DNA of 64,000 nucleotides from Taenia hydatigena (GCA_036345935.2 JADWOT020000005.1:1116001-1180000); one strand, 5' to 3'. Shown: positions 1-14,851, numbered from the stretch's first letter. Notes: generated by a model from the letters alone, not told the origin. Translations and numbers: made by a program.

Positions 1-3000
1 CACTCTTAAACTTTGCTGCTTGCCTTCTACATAGCGTTGTCGATTCAAGTCAAATTAGATAAGCTTGGTGGCAATAAGTCTTGTCTATTATTCTGATAAA
101 TATATTTTTATTTTGTTAGTTGCAATTAAGGACTGATACCCATTTACAGTGATCAAACTCAGAGCGTGCTTCCATAACTCAATTTGGAGTCTTAAAATAA
201 TTGAGGTAATGCTAGTCTGTTAATAAACCTGCAGAAATGGTATTTGCTATGGGACACTGAAAGAGATGTAGAAGAGGTGAGTGCAGTAGGTCAAGCCGAC
301 ATGAATTGGCGTGATCAGATTTTTTAATGTATCAATCACAGAAAAGGCTGCTGCACAACAATGCGCGCAGAATCTCGTCCCCGACCCGACTAAAGCGCAT
401 AGATTGACTAGCTTATAATTATCTATCCGTCAACAATGAAGCCTGCCGGCATGCCGCATTTGACATTCATTTGACTCGGTGAAGACAAATAGTCTACATA
501 ACAATAGAGCAGGCAAGCCTTTCACTTATATGTCAAAAGCGATAACAGTGAACATCGGAGTATCCTCTTTGACTTTAATGGAATCGCTGGAGATGGGAGA
601 AAAGAATTGGAAAGAATTGGAGAGTAATAAGTAGGGACTAGAAGGAGGCGCTACATCGTTAGTTTAACAACCCTTGATAAGGCAGAATGTTGGTCCTCTA
701 TTAAAAATCAGATTTTCGACTTCAATTCAGGGTGATAGAAGAACAACCCAAAACCAAAAATGCTTGCTTTACTAATGCAATGGGACGTGTTCACTGTAAG
801 GAGAGTGCAAAGTGATCAGCTAATTATATTCAGTGCTTACGCAAATTAATGCGCGATTTGATTTTGTCGACTGGAGCCTATTCAGGAAGGCTTGAGAAAT
901 TGCAGGACTTTGCTGCTACTATATAAATATCACGTAGACATCAACGCAAAAATTTGATTTGAATAATTTTAGTCGTTAAAATGCGCCTAGCATTGTTACG
1001 CTAGTAAATCAACGCAATAAATGCCGTTTTGTGCGTTATGTTGACGTTCTATAGGACGCGTTCGGCATTTAATACCTAGTTTCCATTGTCAGATGCCTTC
1101 CATTGTAATCTCTAGTAAATCCTTTCAGAAATATTATAGTGCATAAGTTTGTGCTTCATTGACTGCTGAACATTAAATCAGTAATCTACATTTCGCTTCT
1201 AGTTTGCGAAGGTGGCTTGCTTTAAGGTGATGGCGGAAGAAAACAAGAATGTAAATGATTATGCCTATGGTTGTGCTCAAAGAGAGAGAGTGTACTGCAA
1301 ATCTGGCTGTGCAAAGCTAGTTAAGGCAGACCTCGCATCACATTGAGTTAAGCCAAATTCCTTAGGCAGATTTGATAGTAATAGACATCGATGCGGCGCT
1401 ATTTAATAATCAAGAGTTGGGTGTGGCTCTGCAAGTCACTGGTTTTTGAGTATGCTGTGCATTTTAGTGCAAATGTGATGATTGTGCACTCAATTTAGCA
1501 GATTTGGCTTCCTCCTCACGGATACGTAGCCATCTATGTGCTTTGCCAGCAGACTTGCTCCCAATAAAAGAAGAGTGCTTTTCCCCAAGTGCTATCGTCT
1601 GTTATCCCGGTCAGTGTTACACGTAAGAGTAGTTAGTCGCTTAAAAATTAGGAAAATCGAGTTCAAAATGCTAAAATTTATATTGTATCGGAATGGTTGC
1701 AGTGCAAAGCATAAAGACGGATTAGTGAAAAAGGAGCATGTTTTCTTGGTATGAAGGCAGCACACAAAGGACGTTTTCATGCATGGGGTTGAACAAAGGC
1801 TGCAAATTACCACACCGTACAAGCAAAGCTGCACTACTTACTTGGAGTTGAAATGAAAATACGTAGAATTGAAGCCATTTTTATAATACTTGAAGCGGGC
1901 TGTGTTCATTGTTTGATAAATAAGCAGAGAAAAGGCACTACGTCAAATGCATACAAGCTGTCCTATCACCGGTCTCTGAGACACTCTCCACACCATAGCG
2001 CGGTAGCGATTATTCAGAATGCGGAAGAGAAGGAGGGCCCTCACAAAAGGTGATCGTGAAACGGATATATTAGACATGATTGCCGCGGGAGAGAAGAACA
2101 AGTGTTGCAGGTAAATAGACATGGAGAAGTGTGCCAATTGGGAAACAGAGTAGAAATTGAAATAAAGGAATAAGTAAGAAACGGTTAGAATGGTAGATTG
2201 CAAGGCGATGCTAAAGTAATTGAAGCGAATTTTAATTTTTGGGCTTTGTGTGCCCAACTAACAGAAGTCATTGCGATAAACTCAATTGTGTAATTATTTG
2301 TGAAGAAAACCCAGTTAACCGATTCTAGAACTGAAGTGCACACAGCAAACAGAACTTGCAAGACTCATGCTACTTTTTCTTGTTAATTAATGCCGGATAC
2401 TAATGGCCAAACTAGCCTTTTCAAGACAAAAGATATATAAGGCAATGAGAACTTGACGCAGATGCACCGTTTAACGCCTGGCAAGTGGCCAACATCTATG
2501 TCTTTAAGTCATTACAACTGCCTACCCCTTTTTATTACCTCCATTCATTATGGGCTGCTTTTAGTTTTAGAATCACTTAAAGGTTCCTTTATCTCAAGTA
2601 GTGTAACATGAAAATTGCTATCTATCCTTTTATATGCTCTTCCAACATCTAGAAGAGCCACACCCATAAAACATAGGCATAAAGTGTTTTGAGACACTTA
2701 AGAGGCTTCCATGGGAAATTATTAAGTGGATCAAGCAAATTAGATCCCAGATATGCCGTGATGACATTGTCGTTTTCAATTATCATTGCATAGTTACACT
2801 TCTTTAAATTATATCAGTTAGCCATTATAAAAACTCTAATCTCTGGCCAATACCATGGTATCTCTCTCTATCATTGATTTATATCAAGTGGGATTAAACA
2901 GCACAGCATTGAGCTCAGATTTCAAATTGCATTGTAAACATTGCCCTCCATTATTTTATATCAAAAATGCCATTCGCTACTAAAACGTCATAAGTGCCGC

Positions 3001-6000
3001 GACATTTCCAAAGGGAATAGAAAAGAAGTCAGTGGCCTCCAAGCGACTTTTGCAGTACAGAAGTGGGCAAACGTAGGACTCTACTTCACTCAAAATTGCT
3101 GAGGATTTTTAACGCAGTCTACTGTTTCCTTGATTGTGTTGTGTCCCAAAATACATATATTGTAATTTGCTAAATTCGTGATAAAGGAAAAGTATAGGCG
3201 GCAACCAATTCATACCAATTTTGTTTTATGCACGGGCGCGCTCTACGGTAGAGCATCAATAGTGTTTCCTCTACGGGATGCAAACGAGGCACCCGTTTAT
3301 GCAATGTGTCGCGATCAAACTACGAAACGTTAAGCCGCACAAAAGCGACTTTGTGCTTGTAGGCAAAGCGCAACCAATTTTTACTTTAGTTTTCCACGAA
3401 CAAACAAACGCAAATACGTGTTTCGAGAATACCGTCGATCTGCAACAAGATTCGACGAATGGAATTGTTTTGCGCGGGAGTAAGCAGAGTTAATAGCGGA
3501 ATCAAGTGAAAGATCATGCGATGCTCATCATTTATGCTAAAATCATAAACTGACTCAATTCGGCATCACGAGGCCCATTATCGACTAAAAATAACTCCAG
3601 TTGAGTTTGCTACAGCTATTTATGCAGGTGAAACGGGTATAACTGTCCCTGGTAGAGAAGAAATATAGTGCTACGTTATGGGTAAATTGTTCTTAACTCT
3701 GTCAGTATTGATTGAAAGACGCACAGTTTATGAATTGCTTGCAGATTGAAAGACTGGCTGGCCAAATGCCTATTCGTTCTATTGATGTTTGACTTAAAAT
3801 AAAGTTTGGAAAATGGAGACACTTGATGGTAGTTGCATTTGCTTGTGCATCCTCTACCTGGAAAATCTCCTACAACTTTACGATCACACATTCTAGCATG
3901 AAACCGCATAGCCTCCTTTTATACCGAACGGAATAAGCTGCTGTTAATTATTCCTTATCCGATTGTGAGTTAAGGTGGTTATAAGCCCCCTCTTTCTCCC
4001 CGCAGCAATTCAATAATCCCTTTTACTAAAGGTGTGCGATCTGTTCCGTCGAGAAGTAGTGAATAACCCGGAGCCATCGATGGAATTGAGTGAGTGGACT
4101 GCCTACGTGTAGGCCACCTATGCTCTTCCCATCAAAAGCCTCGATATAGACTTAATTGCATGAGTCCGTGCATCGATAAATAAATCGGTAAGGCAGCCTA
4201 ATGCACAGAGGCTTATGTCTGTTATCTCGATAAGCTGTCAGTCGATAAGACCATAGGGCGATTCAGGGTACGATGGATAAATGAGTGAACGAAAAGACGC
4301 CAAATCGAACCAACCTGCTTTTGCTTACGACAGGAAGTGATTATGCAATTTCCACCTTTTTTGCTCACTAGACTTCCTATCTTTGGTTTTCCCTTGAGCC
4401 GGCAGTGTTGCAAAAGATGCTAAGGCATTTGCAGTGCGTTCGGAGCTCCGCTGTGAACTCTAATTTGCCTAAAATAGTTCTCCAGTAAATTTCCTTCTCA
4501 GCTTTGATAATCAACTTCACCCCAGGATCAGGCGACGTGTCAACCTGCGGTTGGTGTTTGTATATATTTATATGCCTGGAGTACATCCGTTTAATTTCAC
4601 GGTAATAATTTTGGGCGGTTTACTTAATGCGATTTGAGTGCCTCCTGTAAACATCATGGATGCTTTAAACTTAGTCAGCCTCGTATATCCACTCTATGCT
4701 GATCAAAGTGACTACTGCCTTTCACAAGGTAGAATAGACAGGTAGGTGGTGGATTAGTAGGTGAAGGCATTGGCGAAGTGGCAGACAGGTCCTTGGGCAC
4801 AAGACTCTACTTTTGTTACTTTTATCGCTTCTGCTTCTATGCCCTATTCTAATACCTAAAAAACGAAGGCGTAATCAAATAAGTACTTTAAGCGTTTCGG
4901 TAGAGGAATAATGGCCTATAAAGAATAGAGGTAGAGTGCTGAACGTCATTGGCGATCACGTCTTAGTTGATTGCAACAAAATGAGGAAAGCAAAGCCAAA
5001 CAGGAAGGACAAGCTATAAACGTCTGAATCCTTCAAGTCTTCCCAGCACGGTGGCTCGAAGACCATAATCTGAAGCATTAGGGACGAGTGACAAAAAAGG
5101 GCAAAGCATGCACAAGAACTACCGCGACATGGGCCCTTTAACGAACGATTCGGGACCAGTATTCTGCCTTTGGCGTTAATTTGCATAAGATCCAGATAAG
5201 AAGGAACTTCATTTAATGGTTTCTTACTATGCTTGATATGCATAAATTAACAAAATCCATTACTAGATAGTTTGGCTTCGCCCTTAATTCCCAAGGTTTC
5301 ATTTTTGATGCGCAGTTAAATTACTTTTTACTAGTTACTTCAATGCTCACACTTCTAATCACGTATAAAGTACTAGCCACCTTTAGTTATTTAGCAGCTA
5401 TAGGGTTGCATATAAAAGCCTTCGAGACAGGGCAAGAAAAAAGGTCAAGTTACGAAGCAGTTGCGCACCGCGTTTAACCACCATTAAAAATTACTTAATA
5501 ATATTGGGTTCGACTGGTGGTTTAGATTAATGCATGCATAAGGTACTGCGCATGTGATATAATGGCAAATTGGCCCAAGTGCGCTGCGCTTTATGTATTT
5601 CTTACCTTGATCTTGCACTGGTCTTAATGCGTCACCAGCTATTAACTTGCTGCGATTGCCTGCAAGACAGCACTTTGTGCCACTCACCTGCACTGAGGTT
5701 GTGCTATAACAGAAAACCGTAAGTCACGACCAATTTTCTTGGCTTCCTACCTACGGTTGTTTATTTTTACATATATCTGTTTCTTTCATTTCTGGTAGTC
5801 ATGATCTTTCTCGTTTTATGCCATACACGTAGACCTGGCGGACAGTTGAGGAGTGTATTTGAAAAAACCGATCAAAATTGATCAGAATTACAGCATAGAA
5901 GCTTATTCCATTTAGTGGTTGCTTGCGGCGGTTCTCGTATCAAATTGTAAAAGTAAGGTTTGACTGATGACAAGAGCGCCTAGGTTGACACAAATAATTG

Positions 6001-7950
6001 ATAATGAACGAGCGCGCCCCCTCCAAAAATCGGGTATCTTTGAGATCATAATTGATCCAACTTGATAGTCAGATGCATGTCTCACTCTGCAAGTACCTTC
6101 AGCAAGGACATAGAGCAAAAATCTTTCTCTCTCTTTTAATCCAAAATCAACCGGAAAAGAATTTTTGCATCTTTTCGCCTTCCGTACTTGCTTGCGACAT
6201 TTCTAATTTTGCAATCGCACAATATAGATGCGGTCGAAGCGTGATAGTCGCATTCTGGAATGGAGATCAGGACTAGCCAGGGTACAGATTTCTCGTTGTT
6301 TCTCTCCATATTGATCAGAATCAGGAATCATCGGCCCGTTTCCATTCAAAAGCGGTGGTGACAGTTCTCGCTCCGAAATCGGACAAGGTTAGTATGTCCG
6401 ACGAACAAGGCCTCTGCTGCGGCAGGGAAAGCTGGAAGACTACGGCCATAAAAGTAGGGGCATGGAGAAACACGGGAACGAACGGAAGAATGAGAAGAGA
6501 AAATAAAGAAAGTAGTGCCACAAAACTGCGTAAAGACATCAAACGAAGAAGTTTCTCCATCCTCTTTTCACTTTTTTATTGTAAAGGTTCCGTCTTCGCT
6601 CCTCACTCAACTAGTCTCCCGCCCCTTTTGGATAACCAACCATGTTACTTCCTCTCCACCAGAAAGGCACCATCGAGCCATTGTTCCACCTGGCGCCGGG
6701 TAACAATTGGCTCTAAACACATCTTTGCTAGCTTCACAGCAATCATTAGGAGTGACTTGCCAATTTTTTAGTTCTGGCCTCTCATCGCCCTAATCATTCC
6801 AAAACGTCCAAAAATCATTTGCTCCAAAGGGAAGCATGAGGAGTGCAAAGGCGCGGAAAAGCAGTCTCGACATGGCAGTGCACTTAATTCAAAACACATA
6901 AGTATCGGTGGTCATTCTTATTCTCTCGCCTCCTTTACATGCGGCGTAATGCGAGAAATTCAACTAAATAGAAAAGGCACAAACAAAATGACGTCCACCC
7001 TTACAAAACCACTTACAAGGGATGCTGTCTGAAGCCCACAACAGACGACGCTGAGAGGCACCACGTGGCACGCACTGCTAATCGATTTACACGTGTCAGG
7101 TACGAACTGCTCCATCAAGCGACAATCCGCTAAACATGCTGTTTTACACGATGCGTCATGTCCTATTTTTCGTATTGCTTCGCCACGCTGTCGTTCCTAC
7201 TATTAAGCTATTCGTCAGTGCCCTCCTCCTGATTCACTTATTTTCGCCTTTAACCTTCTTTTCATCCGCCACTTCCATCACCCCCAACATCCCACCCGAC
7301 GATCTATAGACGTCAGAGGGCCAAAATGGATAGATATGGTGGAAATTAGGGGTACGTTGTGCTACCGGCTCCTCATTTTTTCCCCTTCAAGTATGTCATT
7401 CAAAAAAATTTCTTCCATCAAGTCAAGCTTGCCATATTTTACGCAGTTTTTTCTAGCTGAACATTCATGTTTCTTTGTTCCCATGGAAGAAATTTCATGC
7501 ACCAATATCCGTTTTCTTTAATTCAAGGCAATAATTCGCCCAAGCATAGAATTAAAAGTACGAATCATAAATGAACCTTTGTTTTCTCAACAGCAAACTT
7601 TCTGAGAGAGTCACGAAGTTCTCCAGCTAATTCCTACCCTGCCTTAAGCCTTCTCTGCTACTCAGTTTTCATATCTCAAATATGGATCTAAAATCACTAG
7701 ATGAGCAGCAGCATCATGAGACCTTCTTAAACATAGCAGCACAGTACGCAAGACTGAGCTTGGCTGGATCTGACTAGACTGGTCTAAATTCAGAATAAAC
7801 TGGTTAAGGCACCTAGGCCAGATTATGACAGACTTGGATAAAATGGGAAAGAAGAGGATGGACAAGGCTATTCGAGCTATCCTCCATGCCGCATCCTTAG
7901 AGGCGCCTTACACATTACCAATGAAGTCAAAACCTACACTTTAATTCGGT
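1..7950. other. Gene-free AT-rich sequence
   Basis: I see no exon, RNA gene or mobile element that I can support here. Short open frames exist on both strands, but none shows a recognisable motif or paired splice signals. From about 7.1 kb the plus strand turns pyrimidine-rich, which continues into the repeat starting at 7951. Confidence 0.5.
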
Positions 7951-8185
7951 CCACCCAATAGAGTTGACTCAACTCTATGCCATGTAAACCGAGGTCTGCT
8001 TTTTTCTCGCAGATATTAGAATCAAGGCACACACGTAAGAAGTTGGTTTAATGAAATCTTCAAAATGGGTGGAGAACAGTTCCCCTTCCCCATGTCACAC
8101 TTCAGTGCATCTTCGGTAAGCGTTTCCTTCGTTTTCCATTACGCTTAATAGCTCCCAGTTATTGCATATCGCACTTTTCTTGTGG
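7951..8185 (+). repeat. Left inverted arm, copy A
   Basis: This arm of about 235 bp is inverted relative to 9118-9375. Its tip has the near-perfect palindrome AGAGTTGACTCAACTCT. Matching blocks are interrupted by substitutions and small indels. Confidence 0.65.
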
Positions 8186-9117
8186 CGTGCTCCCCATGCG
8201 TTTAACTAACCGGAATTGGGGAGTGAGTTCGCCCTGCATTACATTTCCTTACCCTTTTTCAACTTTGTTGACACGAGAAAATCTCGCTCCTCTGCCTGTC
8301 TTACGCTTCTCGCACATTCACCTCCTTTGAATTCACCAACAATTCTTCCCTGCCTGTTCTACTCCATCATCTGCCAGCGCCTTCCTTGTGAGCCTCTCTT
8401 CACCTCCACACTATTCTTACCCGTGATTATAGCGTGATTAAATGATGCGATGATTCATGACCCAGACCACGCAAGCCTCAATTTTATCTTCTACTCCTCT
8501 TTCACTTGCCTCTTCAAGAGCACAGATGAACACATTGCTCCCACTTCCCAATTCGTGCTTTGTAGACCGATAAAAATTCTACCTGCCCACCTTACTGCCT
8601 AATCCTTTTATTTTTCCTGCTTTGAATGCCTTTACCTGACGCCTCACAATAACGTGTAGGAATGTGTATTTCATGCTCCAAGCCGCTTTCTCCGTTTCCA
8701 TTATGCACCCACGTCTGCCTGTCTGTTTGCCTAAGTTCGTGTGCATGCTATTGTTCACTTTTATTTCCGTCCTTTGGGGAGTCGTCTTAATTGGTGTCAC
8801 ACACAATCAGGTAGGAGCATGCGAGTGTGCTTGTGTGAATGTGGGTGCGAAAGCACATTCATCTCATCCTCCCCTCCTAATCTGTTCTTTTAGCCGACCA
8901 AATCAACAGTTTCGATCTAGACAAAGCAGGACCTCCTTTGGTCGTTCGTCAGGTGGCTAGTTGGATGCCCATTTGGTCTTACTTCCATTAGTCACCTATT
9001 AGCTTACTTCACTACTCTCATCACAGTTCCCTTCATGCGGCCTCTCAGCTCCTTGTGGTATTTCAGACTGAAGTGGACACGACCAATGGAACTGGCAAAA
9101 ATCTCATATCATGTAAA

Positions 9118-9375
9118 GACAATTTGTTTTCTGAGGGATGCAATATGGGTGAGCATATGGAACGCAGTAGGAGACAAAGGCGGCACTCACTGAGGATGCG
9201 TCGATATAGGGCATGAGAAAGGAGGCGTAGACAAGAGGAATCCTCTCCACCTATTTCAAAGACGTCATCAGACTACATCTTATGTCTTCCTTGATTTTCT
9301 AATATCTGCAGGAAAGAAAGAAAGAGAAGACCTTAATTTACATGGCATGAAGTTGTGTAGAGCTAAACTAGTGGG
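9118..9375 (-). repeat. Right inverted arm, copy A
   Basis: This arm of about 258 bp is the reverse-complement partner of 7951-8185. It includes a (GAAA)-rich stretch that pairs with the T/C-rich stretch just inside the left tip. Confidence 0.65.
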
Positions 9376-10170
9376 AGACTAAGACTGACTCCAAGGGAAG
9401 CATAAAAGGCACCTGTGGGGATGAGTCATACATAATAGATAATAAATCGGCAACCCACCACTAAAGGTTGCTATTGAGATGACTAAGGTGCATTCTTAAT
9501 CCTATGCTTAAAAAATACTATTTTTCATTAAGAAACGGAATGGTAGTCTATGCGTTTCTTCGATGAGAGCTAGGCAACATGAATGGTCAGCCGGATGAGG
9601 CAGAGGAATGAGTAAGATAGAGGCGAAGAGATGAGGAGCCGCTGGATTAAAGGAAGTTGGGATATGAATGGACAAAAGGGGATTGCGAATGAGCACTATA
9701 GGATGACTCGCGCAGTGCTGTGATGCAGCGTTCCTTATTTCTTCCCTTCATCCTATCATATTTTCCTATACTTATTCAGCTTTCTACTCACCTGGATATG
9801 TGGTTACTCTTTAAAGAAATTGCCCTAATGGAAGAAATTTGAGTTTGTTTTGAATGGTGCACTCAAAGAAGCCAGTCATAGTTTACTTTCCAAGTGTTTA
9901 CACTAGGTACCAGCTGTAATAATATTGAGATAAAATTCAGGTAGGAGAGAGAAGATAGCGCAGGTGGAGGGGATGTTGGCACCAGTAACATATCCCTAAT
10001 TTCTATAATTCTCATCCATTTTGGCCCTTTTAACGTATCTGGGACGGGGAAGTGAATGATGTGGAATGACGAGGAGATCGAAGGGTTGCGACAAAAGTGC
10101 TAACGAACAGCTGAATGGCAAACACAACAGCGCGGCGAAGTGAGATTAATAACTGCAGGAGATACGGCAC
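9376..10170. repeat. Downstream part of the 2.2-kb repeat, copy A
   Basis: This purine-rich segment follows the foldback and is also shared with 18419-19285. Matching blocks include GGCAACCCACC, CTATGCGTTTCTTCG, GAAGAGATGAGGA and TTTTGGCCCTTTTAACGTA (copy B differs by a few bases in each). I see no coding sequence. Confidence 0.6.
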
Positions 10171-13100
10171 GTAGAACAGTATGGTTGATAGTTTTTTTCA
10201 GTCCTCAATAACGAGTGAATAAACGAGCTGTTGGGTAGTATAATTATCGCGCAGGATTGTAGGATTTAGCTATTATAGCGGTTGCCAGTATGGTGTAGAC
10301 CCGCTGAGTGCTTGACTGCCACACCCACTGAGTCGCTTAGCCTGCAAACGTGACTGAGATAACGGTCCCCCTGAGAGCTAACGCAAACATGATTGTTGAT
10401 TAGCTGATGCACCAGAAACCGGTTAAGTGAAGTTTGTACGTCCAACCGTCTTGAGTATGAAGGGTGTGGAGATGAGTGGGGAAGTCATGGCACCCAGAAC
10501 TACAACTAACCTTTTGGTGAAGGACAGTGCTTTGTTCCATATCCTACACGCGATTACACGTCATGTCAGATGACTTGTGGCAGGTTACATTTTCATAGCA
10601 CAAGGATCTCGCGTATCGTCCCGGGTGGATTTGAATGCAGTCAATAGTCTACTCAACGGTCTATCATTATGTGCATTTACAGGAATTACGTGAGGGTTGA
10701 ATAAAGTATGCAAGAGTTAGGTGAAGTAAGTGGAAAGGGTGTTGGGGGTGACAAACCTGTACGTGAATGTGAGTGCTAGGATTCGAAGAACTAAATGAGG
10801 GATGGGTAGGAGGAACAAGGAGGGGAAAAGGAAAAAGCTTTGATGCAAATGTCGATTTCTCTGGGCTGCTTCCGTCTCGGCAAATTAAGAGGCAAATGCC
10901 ATGGCACAGACGAATTAGGATTCTGAAGCTTACTTCCTTTTGTAAATTCTTGCAGCGTTTCCTGTTACAAAAGTTGACACCGTAGGTGTGAACAAAGTAT
11001 GGATTGTCTATAACGGTAAAGAAGACTGAGTATGGTAATAAAGCAAATTATAAAATTAGGAAAGGGTTCGGAAATTCAGAGTAAAGCTGAAGCGGTTCAG
11101 ATTTAAACGGTAAAGAAAGTGCAATCGAGTAGGGTAAATCAAGCGGCGCGCTTTACAGAAACGGATTACTTAAAGCATTGGAACACATTTCATGTTCCTG
11201 AAACAGTTATCGTCCTTTCTTATCAGTAACATTTGTTAGATTTTTTCACGTTTTTCTGCCTTCTTCTGATCCTTCTTCCCTCATGCTCACGACCCTTCAG
11301 TGTGCCAATTCATTCTTGTGCTGAACGAATGGGAGATCAGACTGTGTTGTTAGAAATTCGATATTTTACGAGGATCGGGTTTATGTTTGTTAAGAAGTAG
11401 AGAAGAGGATAAGATTGAAGTTAATCGGTGGTGCTACAAAAAGTGGATGTCTAAGGGTAGAAAATGAGGTGGTAACATAAGGAAATAGGCTGAGGATTAA
11501 TGGAAAGTAGAAATGAAGAAGAGAACGAGGCAAATGGGCAGAGAACTCGGGTTGTGGGGTTAAGAGTAGTGATCGACTATTTGGAAGTGCTTAGAATTGA
11601 TGAAAATTAGATGTCTGCAGAGGAGATTTGAGAAGTGATGGAGTAGGAGGAAGTGAGGCAGACGGAAGGAGATTGTCACTGCACAAAGCCGTGAAGGGCT
11701 AAGACACGTAGGTGCTGGAGTGCTGGCGACGAAGCGCTATGCAGGATTGATTTTGAGAGACAGGGAGCGGCGATTGTGGTGGGGCAGGAAAATATGCTTC
11801 TAGCAATACACGCTTTCCTTATTTAAAATTATTTAGGCGGGTTAAATTCATATGGACTTATCCATTACCGATGCAAGTTGATGGTTCTGAAACTGTTTTA
11901 TTAGCTTAGACGGAACGGTAAATTGACTGCGTATTATAGAGCATTTTGGGATAATATTTGTCAGCATCGAGGGATTCAAGCCGTGCTTTTGCCTCTCGCC
12001 TAAATGGCACGCTTAAAAATACATAAGTATTAGACTAATGCACTACTTTTGGCTGTAAGCAAAACTAGAGGAAAAACAAAGACTTCACATAAAGGTATGT
12101 ACGAGTAAAGACAAAAAGTAAAGAGAAAGTCCGGCTTGTGCCATCAAGAATCATCAAGACCAAGAATCACTCGTTTTAAAGTTTTTTTTAAGTGTTTCTA
12201 TTTATTTACATAGCATATATCACCGCCTTTTTTATTGTAGATTCCAATGCAAAAAAAACAATTCTTATGAAAAGCATTTTCTTTTTTTACACGCAATACC
12301 ATTTACGTGTATTTAGCAGCGCATATGAAAGGTTAGGCTTCGTCGCGGTCGTTGTTGTGCGTGGTTCGCTATTTGCGCTAATGCGTCAAATTGTATGAGC
12401 AGTTATTGTGAAAATTTTTGCCTTATGTATATACATGTATATATGCATAGCTAAACCTGTATGTTAGCATGAAAGTGCGGTAGCGATTTTTAGGCTTGCT
12501 GAACACGGTTTGCGTAATGATTGCCTTAATGTACTCGAATTCCATCAACTTATTTCATTAAATTTCATTGCAGACTGCACATATTTACTCAAGGCGCTTT
12601 TTACAAAGGGATAGCGTCTACTGTTCTTGGAGGTTTCATGTCTTTAAATTATGACGAAAGGTGGGGATCTAATTTTTTATCAGTCGTTACTAATGTTTCA
12701 TTTGTGGGCAAGATATTTCATACGGAAGCGATGAGCTAACCACTTGAGGGCAGTCGAACTGTTTTAGACGAGTCAGGCGTAAGGTTTGAGGTCCCATGAT
12801 GATAATGAGCCTAAAACTGCGAATCACAGTTATTCCAACATTTGAATATGAAGGTTCACGTATCAGATGGCGCTTTGCGAGACATCCTTTTCCTTATTCC
12901 AGTCGATAAAGAAATTGGTAACTTCAAAAATGGGTGATAAATGAGGAGTAGCATGTTGTTTCAGTGAATAGATGAGCAATTTTAGCTATTGTGAAGGTGA
13001 CGAACCGTTTTGGGCTTAACCCATCCATCTTTTCACTGAGTGAAGAATTAGTACCAAACATCGTCTCAGTGCAGGTGTGGGAAGAGATGCGAAACAATTT

Positions 13101-14180
13101 TGAATCGACAGTGCTAGGATCAAAGGCTACTTATTTCCGCTCCGTGGTCCCACTCAAGTTTGTTTATTCAGAAATGTGATTTTCGCGTAGGCAAATCGCA
13201 ACCTAATACCGTAACAAAAGTAGCTATACTGGTTGGAAATCGGAAGGAATTCAGCGGATGAGCATAATTTTTTCGCTCCTAGGAAAGATTAATACTTTCA
13301 ATCTCTCAGTTGCAAAGGCGATGGTAAATGTCTCCTCTGTGCAGTACAGTCATTGGTGAGCCAAAGGAGCTCGCACTCTTTTATCGTGAGGCTTGTTGGC
13401 TAATTCGACAACTTGTAATTCATTAAGCTCTTGGTCTATGGGGCGGAGAACTGCAGTCCTATGACGAGTATGTGTGCGAAGACAAACGTCCAGCAGATTG
13501 CGTCCTCGGTGGGGCTTCTGATAGAAGTTGCAGTAAGCGTTTACTCTCGCCCTATCAGCGTTACATGAATTTGGTGTAATGATTACTTTAAACGGACCCA
13601 ATGCACAGTTTGAACGAGATTTTCTTATTGGTTTATTATAACTGACTTATTCCAAGCACTAAGCATATCGATTTGGGTTAGGGCAGTGGAATGCGCATAA
13701 GACCTGTCTTGGTGGATTACTCGACTTGTTTAAATAAACAATTTTTAATGGCTAAAAGCAATGGCACTTCTACGCTGAGGTGAATTCGTTGAAAATGGGG
13801 TGGGTGAAGTCATATTCTGAGAGTTTATCTATTCTGTAACGTACTGTATGATTTAGTTATTCAGACGCCTTTATAAGTGGATTCTGCTCGCGTGAAACAC
13901 AAGCTAGCAGGTGAAACATGTGAAGCCGTAGCATCCATTTTATACCTCTTTGGCTTATTTCTTCGTTAGTGAACCGCTATCATGATGGTATCTGTTGTAA
14001 TTTTTCTCAATTTTTTTCGTTGTCTTCGTTGGATTTTAAAAGCTTTGCCATTGGTATCTAATGTCTCTTATTCTTTCATAAATTTTACTTATTTTGGGAA
14101 TGGAATTGGGGAGACAAATATGGCAGAGTACTGGTTGCTATCAGAATTGATTTGATGTCTTGAATTGGTGCTTCTCTCTA
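10171..14180. other. Gene-free, purine-rich then G/T-rich sequence
   Basis: No supported gene. From 10.2 to 11.8 kb the plus strand is purine-rich. From about 12 to 14.6 kb it is T- and G-rich, as often seen on the non-template strand of a transcribed region. The frame at 12991-13179 (plus) reads fairly protein-like but has no recognised motif. Confidence 0.4.
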
Positions 14181-14751
14181 AAAACTGATTGTCCGTGTTG
14201 TTTGGCCTAAGTCATTGCGCCGAGGCGACGGCTAAGAGAATTATCAATTGCACCTTAGGAGGTGTTGCGTTTGTGCTTCGTAAAGGTGAAGCTGCCCCTC
14301 AGTCATCCCAGGTGCCTAGTGTGGAAGTAAAATTTGTTTTTGTAAATTTGCGAAAAGATTTGGTGGTAGATAAGCTAACACAGGCGATTAGAAGTGCTCT
14401 TGACATTCATTTAGCCGCCGTCTTTACCACGAGGAATGAATTAAAAGACCCTGAGCCCAATTTTGCACACAGTGAGGAAGTTAAGCAGGAATGTTGAGAC
14501 AATCTATGTCCCGAGTTCAGCGTGATGTCCGTGTAATTGTAGTTGTTTGTAAGTGTCGATTTACCTTTGCTTCAGCCTACTGTTAGGTTTTGGTCGATTT
14601 TCGCTTAAATTTCCTTGCTTTAAAGGTATATAGCTATTCTGGTGCCTTATTGTGAGTTTATTTATCTTCCATGCTGTCGCTTGCATTCACCACCTCTACA
14701 CTCCATTAACACATAGTCCCCACCCTACCATTATCTACACTTTCCTTACAG

Positions 14752-14851
14752 GCATGGAGTGCTATTTGGCAAAGGCAGCGGTCGGCACTTGATCATTGAA
14801 CCGGCATATCTATACCGCCTTGAGAGTCTTGCTGCAGTGTCATCATTATAA
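14752..14851 (+). CDS. Possible exon, unknown protein
   Basis: A polypyrimidine tract ending CTTTCCTTACAG sits directly before 14752. The frame that follows (one base, then codons from 14753) reads HGVLFGKGSGRHLIIEPAY and continues for 32 codons to TAA at 14849-14851. A weak donor (GTGTCA at 14837) would end the exon in phase 0, which matches the phase-0 exon at 15052. I do not recognise the protein. The local G/T-rich plus strand upstream fits plus-strand transcription. This may be chance; only one good splice site supports it. Confidence 0.25.

Larger units (their letters stand above)
7951..9375. mobile_element. Foldback element, copy A
   Basis: This is a non-coding unit of about 1.4 kb whose two ends are inverted copies of each other. 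Reading inward from the left there is CTCTATGCCATGTAAA, then CAGATATTAGAATCAAGG, then GGTGGAGA. The reverse complement of the right end gives the same blocks in the same order (ATGCCATGTAAATTAAGG, CAGATATTAGAAAATCAAGG, AATAGGTGGAGAGG). A second diverged copy lies at 17049-18418. Long inverted ends without a coding interior are typical of foldback or large MITE-like non-autonomous DNA elements. That class is an inference; I recognise no transposase that would move it. The homology with copy B continues beyond the right arm to about 10170, so the mobile unit may be larger than the foldback. Confidence 0.65.

Noticed and set aside
12721..12840. tRNA-like sequence with A-box- and B-box-like motifs
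   Set aside because: No acceptor stem or anticodon arm can be drawn. At best a very old tRNA-derived repeat.
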